Shown here: positions 61,870 through 63,498 of the stretch, in pieces | Numbering within the stretch: position 1 is the first letter of the stretch | Layout of the letters: each line of letters opens with the position of its first letter | Origin: Parabacteroides sp. PF5-9 | GTDB taxonomy: Bacteria; Bacteroidota; Bacteroidia; Bacteroidales; Tannerellaceae | NCBI RefSeq assembly: GCF_029893105.1 | Contig: NZ_JARXWG010000022.1 | Location: 1 to 63,498, forward strand | DNA length: 63,498 nucleotides | Reading direction: 5' to 3' | Program-made: the position numbers and the translations under genes | The notes under the pieces: model-generated | What the model saw: only the letters and a program-made list of their open reading frames with translations | Told to the model about the DNA's origin: nothing | Database searches by the model: none

Positions 61870-63333
61870 ATGAAATTAAAGAGATGTATATGTATCACCT
61901 TTATACTGGTTAGTAATTTATTCTATATCCAGGCACAGAAGGAAGCTTATAACTGGTTTTTTGGATACAATTCCGGATTAACATGGAAAACGACACGTTC
62001 TCTTCCGGCAGTAGGATTGTTTTCTACGGCTCCTAATACGACCTTAGATAATTTGCCAGACTTTGTGGCAGGATCAAAAATACAAACACACGAAGGTTGT
62101 TTTTCATTATCTGATTCCAAGGGGGATTTGTTGTTTTATTCAGATGGTATGACTATTTGGGATAAAGAACATGGTGTCATGGAGAATGGGACAGGATTAA
62201 CAGGGGATAACTCTTCCGCTCAGTCGGGGATAATTCTCCCGTATCCGGGGCATCCTAACCAATATATAGCTGTTAGTATCAAATTAACAACTGGAAATCT
62301 TGCCGCTTATTCAATTGTTGATATGAACCAGAATGATCGATTAGGAAAAGTCATCACAAAAAATATTCAATTTACAGGTCATTCAGGTGTCGTTGGTGAG
62401 AGTGTGTCTTCAATTCGTCATGCCAATGGGAAAGACTATTGGATTGTAGCACCAGGAAGAGGCACTTCATCCTATTTCAATGCTTGGAAAGTGACATCTG
62501 AAGGAGTACAAAATACCTCTCCGGTTATAACCCCTATAGGAACTGATGTAAGTGCAACTAACAACGGTTATCTGAAATTTACGCCCGATGGTAAGCATTT
62601 TGTGTGGGGAACATGGCATGCCAAAAAAATGTTTATTGGAGACTTTGATACAAATACAGGACTTTTTAGTAATATTACTGAATTCCCAATATCTGCTTAT
62701 GGGATAGAGTTTTCCGCATCAGGAAAGTATTTATACTTTACAGATAATTCCAGTACTATTTATGCCTATGATTTTGCTGCGTTGTTAAGTAATCCAGCAA
62801 CTGTCCCCGTTACATATTCACAAAAAATATATGGTGCATTTCAGTTGGCTCCTGACGGCAGGATTTATATGGCTCATTATACAGGGAGTAACACTGCCGC
62901 TTATGTTATCGATAATCCGGAAGAGTATCCTGATTTGAAAATTTATAGAATAGATGGGTTTCTACCTAATGATCATTTCCGAATGGGGTTACCCTCTTTT
63001 GCCGCCAACTGGTTTGCAATAACAATTGAGGGAGCACAATCGCTTTGCGTCAATACTACAGAAAGCTATGCCATAACGCTATCTCAGAGTAGCGATACGG
63101 ATGAAATAGCCTATACCGAATGGGATTTTGGCGATGGAGGGTCATTCTTAAAAGATACCAATGTGAGTTCAGGCACTCAGACCCATTCTCACACCTATAC
63201 TAAGCCTGGACTTTATAACATTACTGTGCGTTCCTATCTGGCCAATGGTATGGAAGCGGCCTCGGAAACCATTACTGTCAAGGTCAATCCGTGTGTATTA
63301 CCGGTCAATCCGAATGTACACTTGTTTAATTAA
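61870..63333 (+). CDS. propeller-PKD surface protein 6 (propeller type 2, PKD type A)
   Basis: A 487-aa paralogue that closes the array. The signal ends FYIQAQ. The propeller is type 2 (NLPDFVAGSK, PNQYIAVSIK, LGKV) and the PKD is type A (HTYTKPGLYNITVRSYLANG, ETITVKVNPC). The tail is CVLPVNPNVHLFN, nearly the same as proteins 1 and 2 although three type B genes lie between. It begins 15 nt after the previous gene. The REP-like element follows about 60 nt after the stop. Confidence 0.78.
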   Translation: MKLKRCICITFILVSNLFYIQAQKEAYNWFFGYNSGLTWKTTRSLPAVGLFSTAPNTTLDNLPDFVAGSKIQTHEGCFSLSDSKGDLLFYSDGMTIWDKEHGVMENGTGLTGDNSSAQSGIILPYPGHPNQYIAVSIKLTTGNLAAYSIVDMNQNDRLGKVITKNIQFTGHSGVVGESVSSIRHANGKDYWIVAPGRGTSSYFNAWKVTSEGVQNTSPVITPIGTDVSATNNGYLKFTPDGKHFVWGTWHAKKMFIGDFDTNTGLFSNITEFPISAYGIEFSASGKYLYFTDNSSTIYAYDFAALLSNPATVPVTYSQKIYGAFQLAPDGRIYMAHYTGSNTAAYVIDNPEEYPDLKIYRIDGFLPNDHFRMGLPSFAANWFAITIEGAQSLCVNTTESYAITLSQSSDTDEIAYTEWDFGDGGSFLKDTNVSSGTQTHSHTYTKPGLYNITVRSYLANGMEAASETITVKVNPCVLPVNPNVHLFN

Positions 63334-63395
63334 TATCCACTCGATATACAGATTTATCTTCAGATTGGGTAAGATTTGAAGGTTTTCCGAAGACC

Positions 63396-63498
63396 AAATC
63401 CCACAGGGATTTAATGTGCATAACCCCGGGTGAAGAGGAGCGTAGCGGATCGACCCGGGGTATATAATGAGTGTAACAAACGAACGCCGAAGGTGTTC
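63396..63498 (+). repeat. REP-like palindromic element, right end
   Basis: A 7-bp hairpin with a 3-nt loop (63396-63412), then a 9-bp stem ACCCCGGGT (63423-63431) with ACCCGGGGT (63453-63461), then another 7-bp/3-nt hairpin with one G-T pair (63482-63498). The first hairpin, spacer and core match the left-end element at 99-134 in opposite orientation. It probably continues beyond the window. Confidence 0.6.

Noticed and set aside
63452-63459. GACCCGGG at the right end as a copy of the tRNA-Lys 3' end
   Set aside because: Only 8 bases match, and they belong to the palindromic core of the REP-like element.

Overview
The window looks like a chromosome segment of a Bacteroidales bacterium, most probably Parabacteroides or a close Tannerellaceae relative. 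The evidence is the repeated -7 promoter box TAnnTTTG, the absence of clear Shine-Dalgarno sites, gldE/gldD beside ssb and mutY, Mfa-type fimbrial lipoproteins, and secreted proteins that resemble type IX secretion (T9SS) cargo. The species call is inference.

The left part (about 0.2-37.9 kb) is an ordinary core backbone. In order it holds: a polyprenyl-phosphate mannosyltransferase; mfd and an acyl-CoA synthetase; a beta-mannosidase with an EEP-family lipoprotein; a leftward HU / tiny basic mS38-like protein / RNase G block; mutY-ssb-gldE-gldD-phosphopantetheinyl transferase; a small membrane protein and a DivIC/FtsB protein divergent from dnaX; a DUF1080 protein; queC-queF; a FadL-type porin; a CDGSH protein; a DUF5063 / 3'-5' exonuclease / rRNA methyltransferase operon; a large MG2-plug surface protein; mdh; a RelA/SpoT-domain synthetase; a sigma factor with an anti-sigma/TonB-like partner; an ABC-F ATPase; a TRIC/YadS-type membrane protein; type I asparaginase; an MBL-fold hydrolase; and tRNA-Lys(CTT).

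The right part (about 38.0-63.3 kb), immediately after the tRNA, is a rightward surface-structure locus. It begins with a leader of roughly 700 nt. Next come a highly expressed-looking Mfa1-type fimbrillin, an Mfa2/FimB-type anchor, two further fimbrial lipoproteins (one with BACON-like and FISUMP-like modules), a 1453-aa and a 670-aa secreted protein with T9SS type A-like tails, an LRR-like protein, two related short fibre-like proteins, and six tandem paralogues. Each paralogue has a signal peptide, a beta-propeller-like region, one PKD domain and a short conserved C-terminal tail. The six are mosaics: two propeller types and two PKD types occur in all four combinations. This is the best candidate for an undescribed system in the window.

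Non-coding structure also stands out. Three copies of a roughly 90-bp intergenic element are built of 17-bp units at exact 22-bp spacing, and a fourth element has the same geometry with a different sequence. There is a potential H-type pseudoknot in the RNase G leader, an A10 slippery tract in dnaX where both alternative frames stop at once, and a 19-bp perfect inverted repeat across the dnaX stop codon. Palindromic REP-like elements lie in opposite orientation at the two ends of the window.
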